A stretch of DNA of 61,569 nucleotides, taken from Candidatus Contendibacter sp. GTDB taxonomy: Bacteria; Pseudomonadota; Gammaproteobacteria; Competibacterales; Competibacteraceae. The DNA lies in contig WBUJ01000006.1 in assembly GCA_008933795.1 (NCBI GenBank), forward strand, positions 1 to 61,569, in the 5' to 3' direction. The notes beneath the pieces are model-generated. The model saw only the letters and a list, made by a program, of their open reading frames with translations, was not told where the DNA came from and did not search any database. A program made the translations under genes and the position numbers. Shown piece after piece: positions 45,213 to 54,672 of this stretch (positions are counted from its first letter, which is position 1; each line of letters opens with the position of its first letter).

Positions 45213-45334
45213 ATCCCCTCCCCTCTTGTGGGGGAGGGCCGGGGTGGAGGGTAAAAAAACGCGACTCAAGCCGTGATTTCAGTCTGAAGGCTTTGCTACC
45301 CCCATCCCCACCTTCCCCCGCAAGAGGGGAAGGA
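45213..45334. repeat. Large inverted repeat between phnS and phnT
   Basis: CCCTCCCCTCTTGTGGGGGAGGGCCGGGGTGGAGGG and CCCCATCCCCACCTTCCCCCGCAAGAGGGGAAGG are inverted arms of about 35 bp separated by about 48 bp; each arm can also fold on itself. It lies in the 198-bp gap between the binding-protein gene and the ATPase gene, where a hairpin could limit readthrough and stabilise the upstream message. Confidence 0.7.
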
Positions 45335-45341
45335 GTTCGAA

Positions 45342-46358
45342 TTACTTCTTCGGCTCCGACTTGCCGTCGTAGCGCTTGGCCCATTCGGCCAGGATCGCCT
45401 CGCGGTGCTTGGCGGCCCACTCGAAATCGTTCTTGATCATCTTGCTGGAGATGCCTTCGGGATAGTGAGGCACCGGTTTGGCGACGCCGGGCATGGCGAC
45501 CACCGCATAACCTTCGCTGTACATCTCATTGGCCTTGCGGGTCACCGACCAGTCGGCCAACTGCTTGGCGGCTTCCAGCTTCTTGGTATTCTTGACGATG
45601 GCGAAGGACTCCAAATCCCAGCCCACGCCTTCTTTCGGCGCGATCACTTCGATGGGAGCGCCCTTGCTCTTTTCCTGCGCGCCGCGATAGGCGAAGGAGA
45701 TGCCGACCGGAATTTCGCCGGCGGCGGCCATCTTGCAGGGCTTGGAGCCGGAGTGGGTGTATTGGGCGATGTTGTCGTGTAGGGCGTCCATGTATTTCCA
45801 GGCTTTTTCCTCGCCCCACATCTGAATCCAAGCCGACACGTCAAGGAAGCCGGTGCCAGACGAGCTGGGATTGGGCATGACCACCTTGCCATTGAATTCC
45901 GGCTTGGTCAGGTCTTGCCAGGAAGCCGGCGTGGGCAGCTTGTTTTTTTCGGCTTCGACGGTGTTGAAGCAGAGCGAGGCGACCCAGACACGCTGGCCGA
46001 CCCACTGCGATGGTTTGGCGCTATCCACATACTTTTGATCCAACGCTTCCACGCCCTTGGGGGCGTAGGGCTGGAAATAACCCTGATCGGCCAACAGCTT
46101 GAGGCTGGTCACCGCCAGGCCCCACACGACGTCGGCTTGCGGGTTGGCTTTTTCGGCCAGCAGCTTGGCGGTGATGATGCCGGTAGAATCGCGCACCCAC
46201 TGGATGTCCAGGTCGGGGTAGTCGGCCTCGATGGCCGTTTTGAACTTGGCGAGTTCGTCGGCCTCGACCGCGGTGTAGACCAGCAATTCGGTTTTGGCGT
46301 GCAGGGAAAAAGCGGCGCCGGCCAGGACCAGCGCACCGAACACGGTGACGAACTTCAT
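45342..46358 (-). CDS. phnS: 2-Aminoethylphosphonate ABC transporter substrate-binding protein
   Basis: 338-aa periplasmic protein with a signal peptide (cleavage near SLHA-KTE), fold related to iron/AEP-binding family: LLVYTAVEADELAKFKTAI, VRDSTGIITAKLLAEKANPQADVVWG, NPSSSGTGFLDVSAW. The start has a good site, GAGGATTCCCG. It should capture AEP and deliver it to the permease. The longer gap to the ATPase gene contains a hairpin. Confidence 0.87.
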   Translation of the reverse strand: MKFVTVFGALVLAGAAFSLHAKTELLVYTAVEADELAKFKTAIEADYPDLDIQWVRDSTGIITAKLLAEKANPQADVVWGLAVTSLKLLADQGYFQPYAPKGVEALDQKYVDSAKPSQWVGQRVWVASLCFNTVEAEKNKLPTPASWQDLTKPEFNGKVVMPNPSSSGTGFLDVSAWIQMWGEEKAWKYMDALHDNIAQYTHSGSKPCKMAAAGEIPVGISFAYRGAQEKSKGAPIEVIAPKEGVGWDLESFAIVKNTKKLEAAKQLADWSVTRKANEMYSEGYAVVAMPGVAKPVPHYPEGISSKMIKNDFEWAAKHREAILAEWAKRYDGKSEPKK

Positions 46359-46477
46359 CGGGAATCCTCGCGTGGGGCGGAAAGACGAGCGACGTCGTTT
46401 CGAAGAAACGATCCAGCGCTCGATGGCAAAAATGGATTGTGCGACGACTCTATTGCGGACCTATTGCGGAATTGTGA

Positions 46478-46858
46478 TCAGCCCGAGACTTTGCCCGAGC
46501 GTGTCCGTTCGCAGCGTTGACGGAATTCCGGGCCGAACGGACCGATGACGCCAATCAGCGGCTGCCGTTCGCGCATCTCCCACAACCGCTGCAACGTCCG
46601 TTCCCTCTGGCGGCGGGCGTTCTCCACCAGTCCCTCGTCCTCGATGATATCCAGCGTAGTCAGGGCAGCCCGGCAAGTGACCGGGTTCTTTTCATGGGTG
46701 TAGTGACCGAAAGCCCAGGCGCCGCCGACATCGAGATCGGCGCGGGCCAGCACCGCCGCAATAGGCAACACGCCGCCGCCCAGCGCCTTGCCAGGCTTGG
46801 CGCCGCGCTGAGAAATTGACCTCGCTTTCTCCGCGCATGGAACGTCCCGGGGTTTCAC
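46478..46858 (-). pseudogene. Remnant of a class III aminotransferase-fold lyase, probably pbfA
   Basis: Codons 46550-46798 encode an internal piece of a PLP class III aminotransferase-fold enzyme: GKALGGGVLPIAAVLARADLD, GHYTHEKNPVTCRAAL and ENARRQRERTL. Both ends are unrelated to the family. The piece lies after the PLP Lys of the parent fold. In phnW-phnX operons the enzyme of this class is PbfA, which lets the pathway use R-1-hydroxy-AEP, so this is best read as a deleted pbfA. Its GTG start overlaps the phnX stop. Confidence 0.7.
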
Positions 46859-47689
46859 TCAAGGCCGTTCCCCGCGCGCCAGCCGCCGTTCAATCAGCTC
46901 GATGTAGGGCAGCAGGTCGGCGATGGTATCGATGACGTAGTGTGCCCCGCTGGCCCGCAGCCGGGTATAGGCGGCGACGCGGCGGCGCTGTTGCTCCGCC
47001 GGGGTCAGCGCCTCCCAGTCGTCCAGCGCCAAGCCGACCTCGTTGCCGGACACCGCCACTGCAATCGTCCACATCCCGGCATTCAAGCCTTCCTCGATGC
47101 CCGGCGCAGTGTCGTCCACCTTGACGCAGGCATGGAGGGTTTCCACTTCCAGCTCGATAGCGTTTTTCAGGCTCATGTGCGGGAACGGCCGCCCGCGCGG
47201 AACCTCGGTGGCGCATGCGCTGCTGTCGGGGCGATAGCCCTGGTCGGCGGCGGCTTGCGCCAGCGTCTCCAGCATTTCCCGGCTGTAGCCGGTATTGGCG
47301 CCGATGCGAATGCCGCGCCCGCGCAGGGCGGCCACCACTTCCCGGCAACGCGGAATCAGTTGCGCCGAGTCGCGGATAGCGGTCACTTGCAGGGGCACGA
47401 ATTCCCGGTACAGCCGGTCGATGGTGGCCTCGTCCGGGGATTCGCCGTACCGATTGCGCCAAGCAGCGGCAATGCGGGGCAAGGCGCACAACTGGCGGAT
47501 ATGCTCGCGCTTCTCGGCGCCCATCGGCCCTCGGGCTTCATCCAGGCCGAGGTCGATTCCCTGCGCGGCGAACAGGCGAGTGAAGGCCGCCACCGGAGCC
47601 AGCGAGCCGAAGTCCACGGTGGTGCCGGCCCAGTCGAAAATCACCGCCTGAACCGGACCGCGATAGCTGCGCTGATAGTGGAAGTTCAT
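46859..47689 (-). CDS. phnX: Phosphonoacetaldehyde hydrolase
   Basis: HAD-family enzyme that cleaves the C-P bond of phosphonoacetaldehyde to acetaldehyde and phosphate. The 276-aa protein has AVIFDWAGTTVDFGS (nucleophile Asp near residue 19), the cap-domain Schiff-base Lys in GPMGAEKREHI near 60, motif II GANTGYSREM, and VKVDDTAPGIEEG near 185. TGAGGAGC lies before the ATG. It follows phnW by 12 bp in the AEP operon. Confidence 0.95.
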   Translation of the reverse strand: MNFHYQRSYRGPVQAVIFDWAGTTVDFGSLAPVAAFTRLFAAQGIDLGLDEARGPMGAEKREHIRQLCALPRIAAAWRNRYGESPDEATIDRLYREFVPLQVTAIRDSAQLIPRCREVVAALRGRGIRIGANTGYSREMLETLAQAAADQGYRPDSSACATEVPRGRPFPHMSLKNAIELEVETLHACVKVDDTAPGIEEGLNAGMWTIAVAVSGNEVGLALDDWEALTPAEQQRRRVAAYTRLRASGAHYVIDTIADLLPYIELIERRLARGERP

Positions 47690-47701
47690 GGGCAGGGCTC
47701 C

Positions 47702-48850
47702 TCAAAATTCGACCGGGTTGAGATCCTCGGGGCGCGGCGCTCCATCGGCGATGCCCATGGCATCCAACGCCGTCCGCACCGCCGCCAGCACCCCCCGCAT
47801 CTGTTCGGCGAACAACTGCCCGATGCAGCCGATTCGGAAGCTCTCCACCGCGGTGAGCTTGCCGGGATAGATGATGAAACCCTGGTCCTTGATCAGCCGG
47901 TAGAAGGTCGAGAAGTCGAAGCGGGAATCACTGGGGGAATGAAAGGTGACGATGATCGGCGACAACCAACGATCCGCCAGCAGGGTGTGGAATCCCATCG
48001 CCCGCATTCCCGCCACCAGTAAGTCGCGGTTGGCGGTGTAGCGGGCCAGTCGTCCGGCCACGCCGCCCTCCGCCTCATGCTCCGTCAGCGCCTGGGCGAA
48101 GGCGGCGACTACATGGGTCGGCGGGGTGAAGCGCCACTGCCCGGTGCGGGCCATGTAGGTCCACTGGTCGTACAGATCCAGACTGAGGGAATGGGCGTTG
48201 CCGGCGCACCGTTCCAACACCTCCCGGCGGATCAGGGCAAAACCGAATCCGGGGACGCCCTCGAAACACTTGTTGGCGGAGGCGACGACGGCGTCGCACG
48301 GCAATCCGCGGGCGTCGCACGGCAAGGCCCCGAAGGCGCTCATGGCGTCGATGAGCAAGCGCCGTCCGCGCCGCGCCACCACCTCAGCGATTTCCTCGAC
48401 GGGATTGAGAATTCCGGAGGAGGTTTCGCAATGCACCACCGCAACGTGGGTGATGGCGGAATCGCCGGCGAGGATTTCATCCACCCGGTTCGGCGGTGGC
48501 GGCAGGTAATCGCCCATGTCCAGTGTGACGCAGGGGCGGCCCAGATAGTGGAGGATTTTGGCCATCCGCTGGCCGTAGGCGCCGTTCATCAGCACCAGCG
48601 CCTTCCCGGCGCGGGGGATCAGCGTCGCCAGCGTGGCTTCGACCGCGTAGGTGCCGCTGCCTTGTAGGGGAACGCAGACGCAGTGGTCCTCCGCGTGCGC
48701 CGCCTGGAGCAGACGCTGGCAAATATCGGAGGTCAGGTCGTTGAAATCGCTGTCCCAAGAACCCCAGTCGCGCAGCATCGCCTGCTTGGTGGTGAGTGAG
48801 GTGGTCAGAGGACCAGGGGTAAGTAGATAGGGCTCGCGAGATTTGTTCAT
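47702..48850 (-). CDS. phnW: 2-Aminoethylphosphonate:pyruvate aminotransferase
   Basis: PLP enzyme that converts AEP and pyruvate to phosphonoacetaldehyde and alanine. The 382-aa protein shows [10 protein letters not shown] at the start, [12 protein letters not shown] near residue 29, [31 protein letters not shown], and the PLP Lys in [14 protein letters not shown] near 197. It is the first gene of the operon. No regulatory gene of the phnR type is found beside it. Confidence 0.95.
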   Translation of the reverse strand: MNKSREPYLLTPGPLTTSLTTKQAMLRDWGSWDSDFNDLTSDICQRLLQAAHAEDHCVCVPLQGSGTYAVEATLATLIPRAGKALVLMNGAYGQRMAKILHYLGRPCVTLDMGDYLPPPPNRVDEILAGDSAITHVAVVHCETSSGILNPVEEIAEVVARRGRRLLIDAMSAFGALPCDARGLPCDAVVASANKCFEGVPGFGFALIRREVLERCAGNAHSLSLDLYDQWTYMARTGQWRFTPPTHVVAAFAQALTEHEAEGGVAGRLARYTANRDLLVAGMRAMGFHTLLADRWLSPIIVTFHSPSDSRFDFSTFYRLIKDQGFIIYPGKLTAVESFRIGCIGQLFAEQMRGVLAAVRTALDAMGIADGAPRPEDLNPVEF

Positions 48851-49400
48851 GACGGCGGGGCTTGATGACGTTATTCGATATTGGAAATCGTATCATCCCG
48901 CCGGTCTGTTATGGTTTGATGAAAATCTGGAGATAGGTTCTGGCTGGATTGTAGGGATAACCTCACTTCAAGGCAGGATTCCAATTTTTTCGCCGCGTCC
49001 TGCGAAATCGTTTCGCGCGCTGGTTGCCAGAACGCGCGCGCTACGTCGGTGCTCCACGAATAGGCTGTTACCACTTCGCAACTTGGCTTGGTGCTTGGCT
49101 TCGGTGGCCAGTGCCGCAACCTCGTGAATCTTGGGTAGACCCGCACACGCTTGGAGGGCTGGATGAAGGAATAGACAGTTGAAACTGCAGGGTACCAAAG
49201 AAGGTTCATTACTGTAGATAAAAATTAATGGCCCACCAAATTTGTGGCGAAAAAACCATCAATTCCTTGGATAGTCTGGATATTCGATACAAGTCGTTCC
49301 ATCTCTTCATTAAAGTGTCATCAACAACAGGTTAATATGATTCATCCTAAAAACAATATCTAAACCTTGTGGTTTTTTTATTCCAAGAGGCTTGAATCAC
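48851..49400. other. Intergenic region before the AT-rich binding protein
   Basis: No gene is supported. Weak overlapping ORFs on both strands lack domain features; one minus-strand frame (48968-49198) has a basic composition but no recognised family. The base composition falls from GC-rich to AT-rich near 49200, marking the edge of an apparently foreign segment. Confidence 0.4.
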
Positions 49401-50675
49401 ATGTACTTGCCAAGATATCTATTCAACACAAATTTTATAGAGAAGAGATGGCCCAGTATATTACTTAGCCTAATTATGATTTTTCATACGATCACACCTG
49501 GGAGCATCGTGTTGGCAGAAATTGATCCAGGCAAGAAAGATATGAGTATTCTTATAGGATCGATAATGCAATTAACCAACGACAGCTTATATTATGATCT
49601 TAACAATTACAGTGTTAATATGAAAAAAGGTATTGAAACCGCTTTACAAAGCCAACCTATCAATGATCGAAAAAAAATAGAGTTCGATGTAATGAATGAT
49701 TCCAATGACCCGATTACAACCGTTCAGACTGCCAGAGAAATGATAGACAAGGGTATTCTTCTCATGTTGGGCAACGTCGGATCGGTCTCGACCCTCAAGT
49801 TGATGAAGGTCTTACAGGCTAATCAGGTACCTGCCATGGGTTTCTACACAATGGGCGACATCGATGCTGAAAACATGCTCGGCTATCGTCCAAATACTGC
49901 TCGGGAAGTAATTGCGCTCATCGATAATTATGTAACAAAAAACAACGCTAGAGCAACCCAGGTTTGTATTTTTGCTCAGAATGATGTCTTTGGTTTGGCG
50001 GGTATTAATGGTCTCAAAGCGGCTTTGGAAAAACTGTCAGACACACAGGCTACAATTAATAAACTAGACCACATTCTTGACATGATGATGGGTGGCATTA
50101 ATCCAGCACTCAACAGTATTGGGCCAGTTGGGCTTTATCAGTACGAAACCGTATTCATTAGAGAAGCGTATTTATCATTAAAAAATTGGGAACGGGAAAG
50201 TGGAAATCAATGTAGGTTTGTTATCCTGGTGGCCATACCAAAGGTTGCTGCTGATTTCATCGCCTACACACACTACAGGAATGAATCATGGTCCTTTGGC
50301 GCGGTGTCCATCACGGCCGCTGGCCATGCACTCAGCCGCTACATAAGGAATTACGGAATCGAAAAAAATATAGTTATTACCCAAGTAGTTCCAGAGCTGA
50401 ACTCATCCCTTCCGATTGTAGTGGATGCTAGAAATGCCTTGGGAAGCGATTTGAATCATATCAGCCTGGAAGGCTATATTGTTGGACGCATGTTTTTAAC
50501 TATCCTGAACTCGATGAAAGATCCCGTGACGCGAGCCAATTTTATTAAGGCGGCTCGCCAAAATACATTTGACATGGGAGGATTGAAGATCGATTTTACC
50601 AGGGGGAACACAGGCTCAACACTGATTATCTTGAATCATGTCAATCTGGGTTCATACAACCTAGCCAAACAATAG
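49401..50675 (+). CDS. Orphan periplasmic binding protein (ABC-type branched-chain amino acid/amide family)
   Basis: About 424 aa with a long basic N-terminus and a signal segment (SILLSLIMIFHTITPGSIVLA). The body resembles Peripla_BP_6 receptors: LIGSIMQLTND, VMNDSNDPITTVQTAREMI, LMLGNVGSVSTLKLMKVL, and the repeated AIPKVAADFIAYTH. No permease or ATPase genes follow, so it may be a sensor-type receptor or use another system's transporter. The gene and its flanks are strongly AT-rich compared with both sides, a sign of horizontal transfer. The ligand is unknown. Confidence 0.75.
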   Translation: MYLPRYLFNTNFIEKRWPSILLSLIMIFHTITPGSIVLAEIDPGKKDMSILIGSIMQLTNDSLYYDLNNYSVNMKKGIETALQSQPINDRKKIEFDVMNDSNDPITTVQTAREMIDKGILLMLGNVGSVSTLKLMKVLQANQVPAMGFYTMGDIDAENMLGYRPNTAREVIALIDNYVTKNNARATQVCIFAQNDVFGLAGINGLKAALEKLSDTQATINKLDHILDMMMGGINPALNSIGPVGLYQYETVFIREAYLSLKNWERESGNQCRFVILVAIPKVAADFIAYTHYRNESWSFGAVSITAAGHALSRYIRNYGIEKNIVITQVVPELNSSLPIVVDARNALGSDLNHISLEGYIVGRMFLTILNSMKDPVTRANFIKAARQNTFDMGGLKIDFTRGNTGSTLIILNHVNLGSYNLAKQ

Positions 50676-50742
50676 ACTCCTTGGCACCGCTGTTAATCAG
50701 ATCTCCGCGCCTAACATCAGATGGTAACCGTTCACTCCCCTC

Positions 50743-51546
50743 TCAGGTCCACAGCGCGCGAACGCCGAAATAGGCGATATCCTTAAAGCGGCGCAGCGCG
50801 CCCTTGAGAAGCGAGGTTTGTGGCCGGGTACAGAAGGTCATGCTGAGCATGATCCGCAACTCGTTTTCCGCCAACCGCGTGACCTTGTGAAAGACCCGCG
50901 CGCCTTCGAATACGATCAGCGTGTTGGGCGGGGTGGGTATCGTCACCTCGCGGTCGTCTTGGCGGACCACCAGTTGCGCCGAGGACAGGCGATCTTCCTG
51001 AAAATGACGGTTGACCAGGGGCAGCAGCACGGTAAAGTGGCGCCCGTTATAGAAGTTGTAATCGTAATGCCAACCGATGTGATCGCGGGGTCGGTTGTAG
51101 AGCAGCAGCGAACAAGAGCTTTGATCGTTGATCGGCGTGGGCAATACCGGCTCGCCGATCACCGCCGAGCACAGCCGGTGTAGATAATCGGATTGATAGA
51201 AGGCGACGATTTCGGGGGCAATCCGGTGCAGATCCTCGTAGGCGATGGTCCCGCCCTGCTTGTGGGCCGGGAAATAGCTGCGCTCGGTCTGTTCGCGGCG
51301 CAGCGCGGCTGTGCGCAGCCGGTCAAAAGCCGATTTCGGCAACGGCTCGGGCACCACGGCGAGGCGTTGCCGAAAATTGGGCAGCGCCGACGGTAGGTAG
51401 TCGGGCAGGCTCAGCGCGGCGCCATACCGAATGACGAAATCGCGCTGGCGAGCCAGTAACTGACGATACTGGCGTTGCTTGCGCAACTTGAGGCCGGTGA
51501 AGGCCAGCACGCCAGCGGCTGGGATCAACAGAATTTCCGGTCGCAT
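50743..51546 (-). CDS. 2OG-Fe(II) oxygenase-like protein with N-terminal hydrophobic segment
   Basis: About 267 aa. An N-terminal hydrophobic stretch (ILLIPAAGVLAFTGLKL) may anchor it. The iron site is suggested by IGWHYDYNFYNG (His-x-Asp) near residue 160 and a later His in GARVFHKVTRL, followed by Arg in ENELRIML, the pattern of Fe(II)/2-oxoglutarate oxygenases. ATG 51546 is chosen over a TTG at 51564. The substrate is unknown. The esterase gene lies upstream on the same strand. Confidence 0.72.
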   Translation of the reverse strand: MRPEILLIPAAGVLAFTGLKLRKQRQYRQLLARQRDFVIRYGAALSLPDYLPSALPNFRQRLAVVPEPLPKSAFDRLRTAALRREQTERSYFPAHKQGGTIAYEDLHRIAPEIVAFYQSDYLHRLCSAVIGEPVLPTPINDQSSCSLLLYNRPRDHIGWHYDYNFYNGRHFTVLLPLVNRHFQEDRLSSAQLVVRQDDREVTIPTPPNTLIVFEGARVFHKVTRLAENELRIMLSMTFCTRPQTSLLKGALRRFKDIAYFGVRALWT

Positions 51547-51623
51547 GAGCGGTTTCGATGGCAATCAAAGGGAAAAAAGTCGCTCCAGCCGAAGAACCAT
51601 TCGACCAGAGCCGGCAAGGGTGT

Positions 51624-52352
51624 TCAAACGTACAGCCCGACCATGTTGCGCCAAGCGGAGGCGCTGTGGGCGCGACCCTGCCAGAGATGCAAGGCGTGCC
51701 AGATGCCCTTGTTCCACAAGGTGTCGCTGAACTGCCGGTTGTTGTCCAGGAAAGGGTCGGCGTCACCAATGGTCAGCACGATGTCCAGCCGTCGTAATTG
51801 ATGAAGCAGTCCTTGATCGTGAATATTGGGTAAAAAATGGCTGGGGTTGTTGTAGTAGATCAGCTCATCGTAATGACCGTCGAACAGACCCCGGAAATCC
51901 TCGACTGGCTGGGTTAGATCATAGCGGCCGCTGAAGGCGGCCACCTTGCTGAAACAATGCGGGTGACGGAAGGCGAAATTGACCGCGTGGAACGCTCCGA
52001 AACTGCACCCATGCGAGATCACGCAGGGATGGCGGTTTTTGGTCCACATCAGGGGTAATACTTCGTGAAGCAGGTAGGCTTCGTATTGCAGATGCCGTTG
52101 AATCCGGTCCTGGGGATGATTCCAGAAACAATAGAAGCTTTCCTGGTCGATGCTGTCCACGCAATATAACTGCAAGCGACCATGCTCGATCTTGTCGCCC
52201 AGCGCCGCCGCCAGTCCAAGATCCTCGTACTCATGAAACCGTGCGCAGCGGGTGGGGAACACCAGCACCTTGGCCCCGGCGTGACCGAACACCAGCAGTT
52301 CCATGTCGCGATGGATTCGATGGCTATACCACTTGTGATATTCCCGGTTCAT
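51624..52352 (-). CDS. Esterase-like alpha/beta hydrolase
   Basis: 242 aa. Family features: MNREYHKWYSHRIHRDMELLVFGH at the start, the nucleophile elbow SHGCSFGAFHAVNFA near residue 114 (Gly-Cys-Ser-Phe-Gly), GDADPFLDNNRQ near 200 with a possible Asp, and WQGRAHSASAWRNM near 228 with the likely His. It lacks a signal peptide. An internally deleted paralogue lies at 13871-14185. It probably shares a transcript with the oxygenase-like gene. ATG 52352 is used; TTG 52358 is possible. Confidence 0.8.
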   Translation of the reverse strand: MNREYHKWYSHRIHRDMELLVFGHAGAKVLVFPTRCARFHEYEDLGLAAALGDKIEHGRLQLYCVDSIDQESFYCFWNHPQDRIQRHLQYEAYLLHEVLPLMWTKNRHPCVISHGCSFGAFHAVNFAFRHPHCFSKVAAFSGRYDLTQPVEDFRGLFDGHYDELIYYNNPSHFLPNIHDQGLLHQLRRLDIVLTIGDADPFLDNNRQFSDTLWNKGIWHALHLWQGRAHSASAWRNMVGLYV

Positions 52353-52547
52353 CTTCAACGACCATAAAACCCTTATTTATCAATTAAAAAGGGACTTTAT
52401 CGTTGAAACGCTGCAAGCGTATGACAATGGGAAGACGGTTTTTGGTCATGCGCGGCGTGATCGACAGCCGGTGGTAGCAACCCGGAAACCGTCGCTTGCC
52501 GAAGAAGCTGGCGGTTCCGCGGGATGGGCGATGGATTGAACTAACCG

Positions 52548-54602
52548 TTAACCACCGGGCGCCGATTCGAACCGCAACGGCTCGACCAGCAGCGGCACGT
52601 ACTCCGGAAAATAGGTTCCACCGGCTTCGAAGGGTTTGTCGGGATCGATGAGCGTTTTCGCGTTGCCCACGCCATAGGTGATCGAAGCGGGATTTTCTAG
52701 ATCTACCGGCCGGTCGGCGACCACCTCGCCGATCTGGTAGGGCTGGCCATCCTGATGATCGAACCCTTCCTCGCCTTCCCGGAAATAGCGGAAGGTTACC
52801 GGCGTGGCTGGGAAGACGTCCTTGCCCTGGACGTAGCGTTGGGTGACGACCACCTGCCGATAACGGCGAGCAGCGGCCAAGGCCTCGCTTTGGGGCGGAT
52901 ACAGCCACTCGCCGCGAATCATACCCTCGGCGGTCAGATAGCCGCCCCGCGCGGTCAGCTCGCGCAGCAGCGTTTGCCGCAAGGTCTGACTCCGCTGGAA
53001 GCCGGCCGCGCTCGCGGTATCCAGCGCCGGCCAGGCGGCGGAATAACCGTGGGCGGGCTGGATCGCGCGGGCTAGAAAGCGTTCGATGGCGGCGGGCATG
53101 TCGCCATACAGGCTCGCGCCGACCACGTTGTCGAGAAAATGGCGGAACTCCCCCTTCGCCAGTTCCCGGTTCACCGGATCGCCCAGTTGCGCCTGGCCGG
53201 GAGTGGCGTCGGGCGGGGCGTCGGGGTGGGCGAGATAGCGCAGGGTGTCCATTTCCCGCCAGTCCAACTCACCCGGAAACTTGCGCGGCAGCGACCAGGT
53301 GGAATCCACCGTATTGCCGACTCCGGAGGTGAACTGGGGGAATTCGGTGCTGGCGACGCCGCTGTGGCAGCCGATGCACTGGGCCAGTTCCTCGCGGTTC
53401 TGTGGCCGTAATGCTCCGCTGGCATCTTCGATGTAGCCGGCCAGAGTCCAGCCCACCCCGTTGTCCACCCAGCCTTGCGCGTCGTTGCCGTACACCGGCG
53501 CGCCCTCTTCCTTGGTTCCAGGCCGGAACTGGCTCGGATAAAACGATTTCCACTTGTACATGTAGCGGATTTCCTTGACCCGGCGGGCGCGCGTGCCGGG
53601 ATAGGGACTCACCGCCAGATCGTTCCCATCCGCCGCCACGTCCACGTAGTGCAGGGGATGGGCGAATTCCGTCCCAACCGGATACAGGCCGCGTTCGAGG
53701 GCCACCGTCCGGGCCGCGCCCTGATAGAACGCGCCATCTTCAGGACGCAAGCGATCCTGAATCGCCCGCTCCAGCAGGTCGAGATTCCGGGCATAAACCG
53801 TCCGGTCAAAACTGCCGTCCTCGCGTTGCATGAACGGCTTCGGCAGACGGAGGTAGATGCCGGATACCGAGCCGGTCATCGGGGTGAAAATGCCGTAGGG
53901 CATGAAATTCACCGCCCGCCAGCCGGTGATCCAGCGCCCGGCGCCGTCCTGGAACCAGCCGTTGCGCGGCATGCTGGAACGGACAAAGCCATCGCTGTCG
54001 GCGGGCAAATCCGCCGGGTCCAGCCCCGGAAACAGCCGGAACGGCGCATCGCCGTCTCCACCGTCCCAGGCGCGCGGGTCGCCGGGACGCTGCTGGAAAG
54101 CGGCCCGCCAGTTGTCTTCGCGAATGTAGGTCTCCATGTCCCACATTTGCGGATCGACCCCCAGCACGGCGACGGCTTCGCGCAACTTCTCCGGCGTCAG
54201 GGTGTTTTCCCAGGGATTGCGGCTCGGGGATGCAGTGAACGGGCTAATGGGCGTAAACGAATATTCGAGTTGCAGGTTGCCGAGTCGCGGCTCCGCGCCC
54301 GCCTGCGGGAAGTTGTTGCCCAGCCCCAGGCGATAGACGCCGTTGGTGTGGCAGAACAGGCAGGCGTTTTGCGTGCCCCGCGAGGTCTCGATATGGCACT
54401 GGGCGGGAATGTGGGCGTAGGGATTGGTAAAGGTCAGCGGGCTGCGGAAATCGCCCTGCGGAAAGCGGGGAGCGGCGGACGGGAGTTTTGCGTGGGCCGG
54501 CTGTTCATCCACCCGACCCTGGCTGTCGCTGCAACCCGCCAGCGCCACGCCCAACAGGAGGGCCGCCGTGACCCCATTTAAACTTTGCTGGCGACGATTC
54601 AT
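52548..54602 (-). CDS. Diheme cytochrome c lipoprotein, co-transcribed with phoX
   Basis: 684-aa exported protein with lipobox LAGC at residues 21-24. Two CxxCH heme-binding motifs are present: ACLFCHTNG with Cys at residue 81, and QCIGCHSG past residue 380. ATG 54602 is preceded by GAGGAGC. The bulk resembles uncharacterised large periplasmic cytochrome c proteins; I do not recognise a catalytic domain. It begins 70 bp after the phoX stop with no terminator, so both probably respond to the same upstream PHO box. A redox role beside a phosphatase is unexpected. Confidence 0.8.
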   Translation of the reverse strand: MNRRQQSLNGVTAALLLGVALAGCSDSQGRVDEQPAHAKLPSAAPRFPQGDFRSPLTFTNPYAHIPAQCHIETSRGTQNACLFCHTNGVYRLGLGNNFPQAGAEPRLGNLQLEYSFTPISPFTASPSRNPWENTLTPEKLREAVAVLGVDPQMWDMETYIREDNWRAAFQQRPGDPRAWDGGDGDAPFRLFPGLDPADLPADSDGFVRSSMPRNGWFQDGAGRWITGWRAVNFMPYGIFTPMTGSVSGIYLRLPKPFMQREDGSFDRTVYARNLDLLERAIQDRLRPEDGAFYQGAARTVALERGLYPVGTEFAHPLHYVDVAADGNDLAVSPYPGTRARRVKEIRYMYKWKSFYPSQFRPGTKEEGAPVYGNDAQGWVDNGVGWTLAGYIEDASGALRPQNREELAQCIGCHSGVASTEFPQFTSGVGNTVDSTWSLPRKFPGELDWREMDTLRYLAHPDAPPDATPGQAQLGDPVNRELAKGEFRHFLDNVVGASLYGDMPAAIERFLARAIQPAHGYSAAWPALDTASAAGFQRSQTLRQTLLRELTARGGYLTAEGMIRGEWLYPPQSEALAAARRYRQVVVTQRYVQGKDVFPATPVTFRYFREGEEGFDHQDGQPYQIGEVVADRPVDLENPASITYGVGNAKTLIDPDKPFEAGGTYFPEYVPLLVEPLRFESAPGG

Positions 54603-54672
54603 CCGATGCTCCTCAAACGGAAAAAGCGGGCGGCTGGCAGACGCCCGCTGGTCCATTCTCACGGCAAACCGA

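Noticed and set aside
48871-49209. 112-aa and 76-aa minus ORFs before the AT-rich gene
   Set aside because: No ribosome-binding site or recognisable domain; overlapping frames are equally open.
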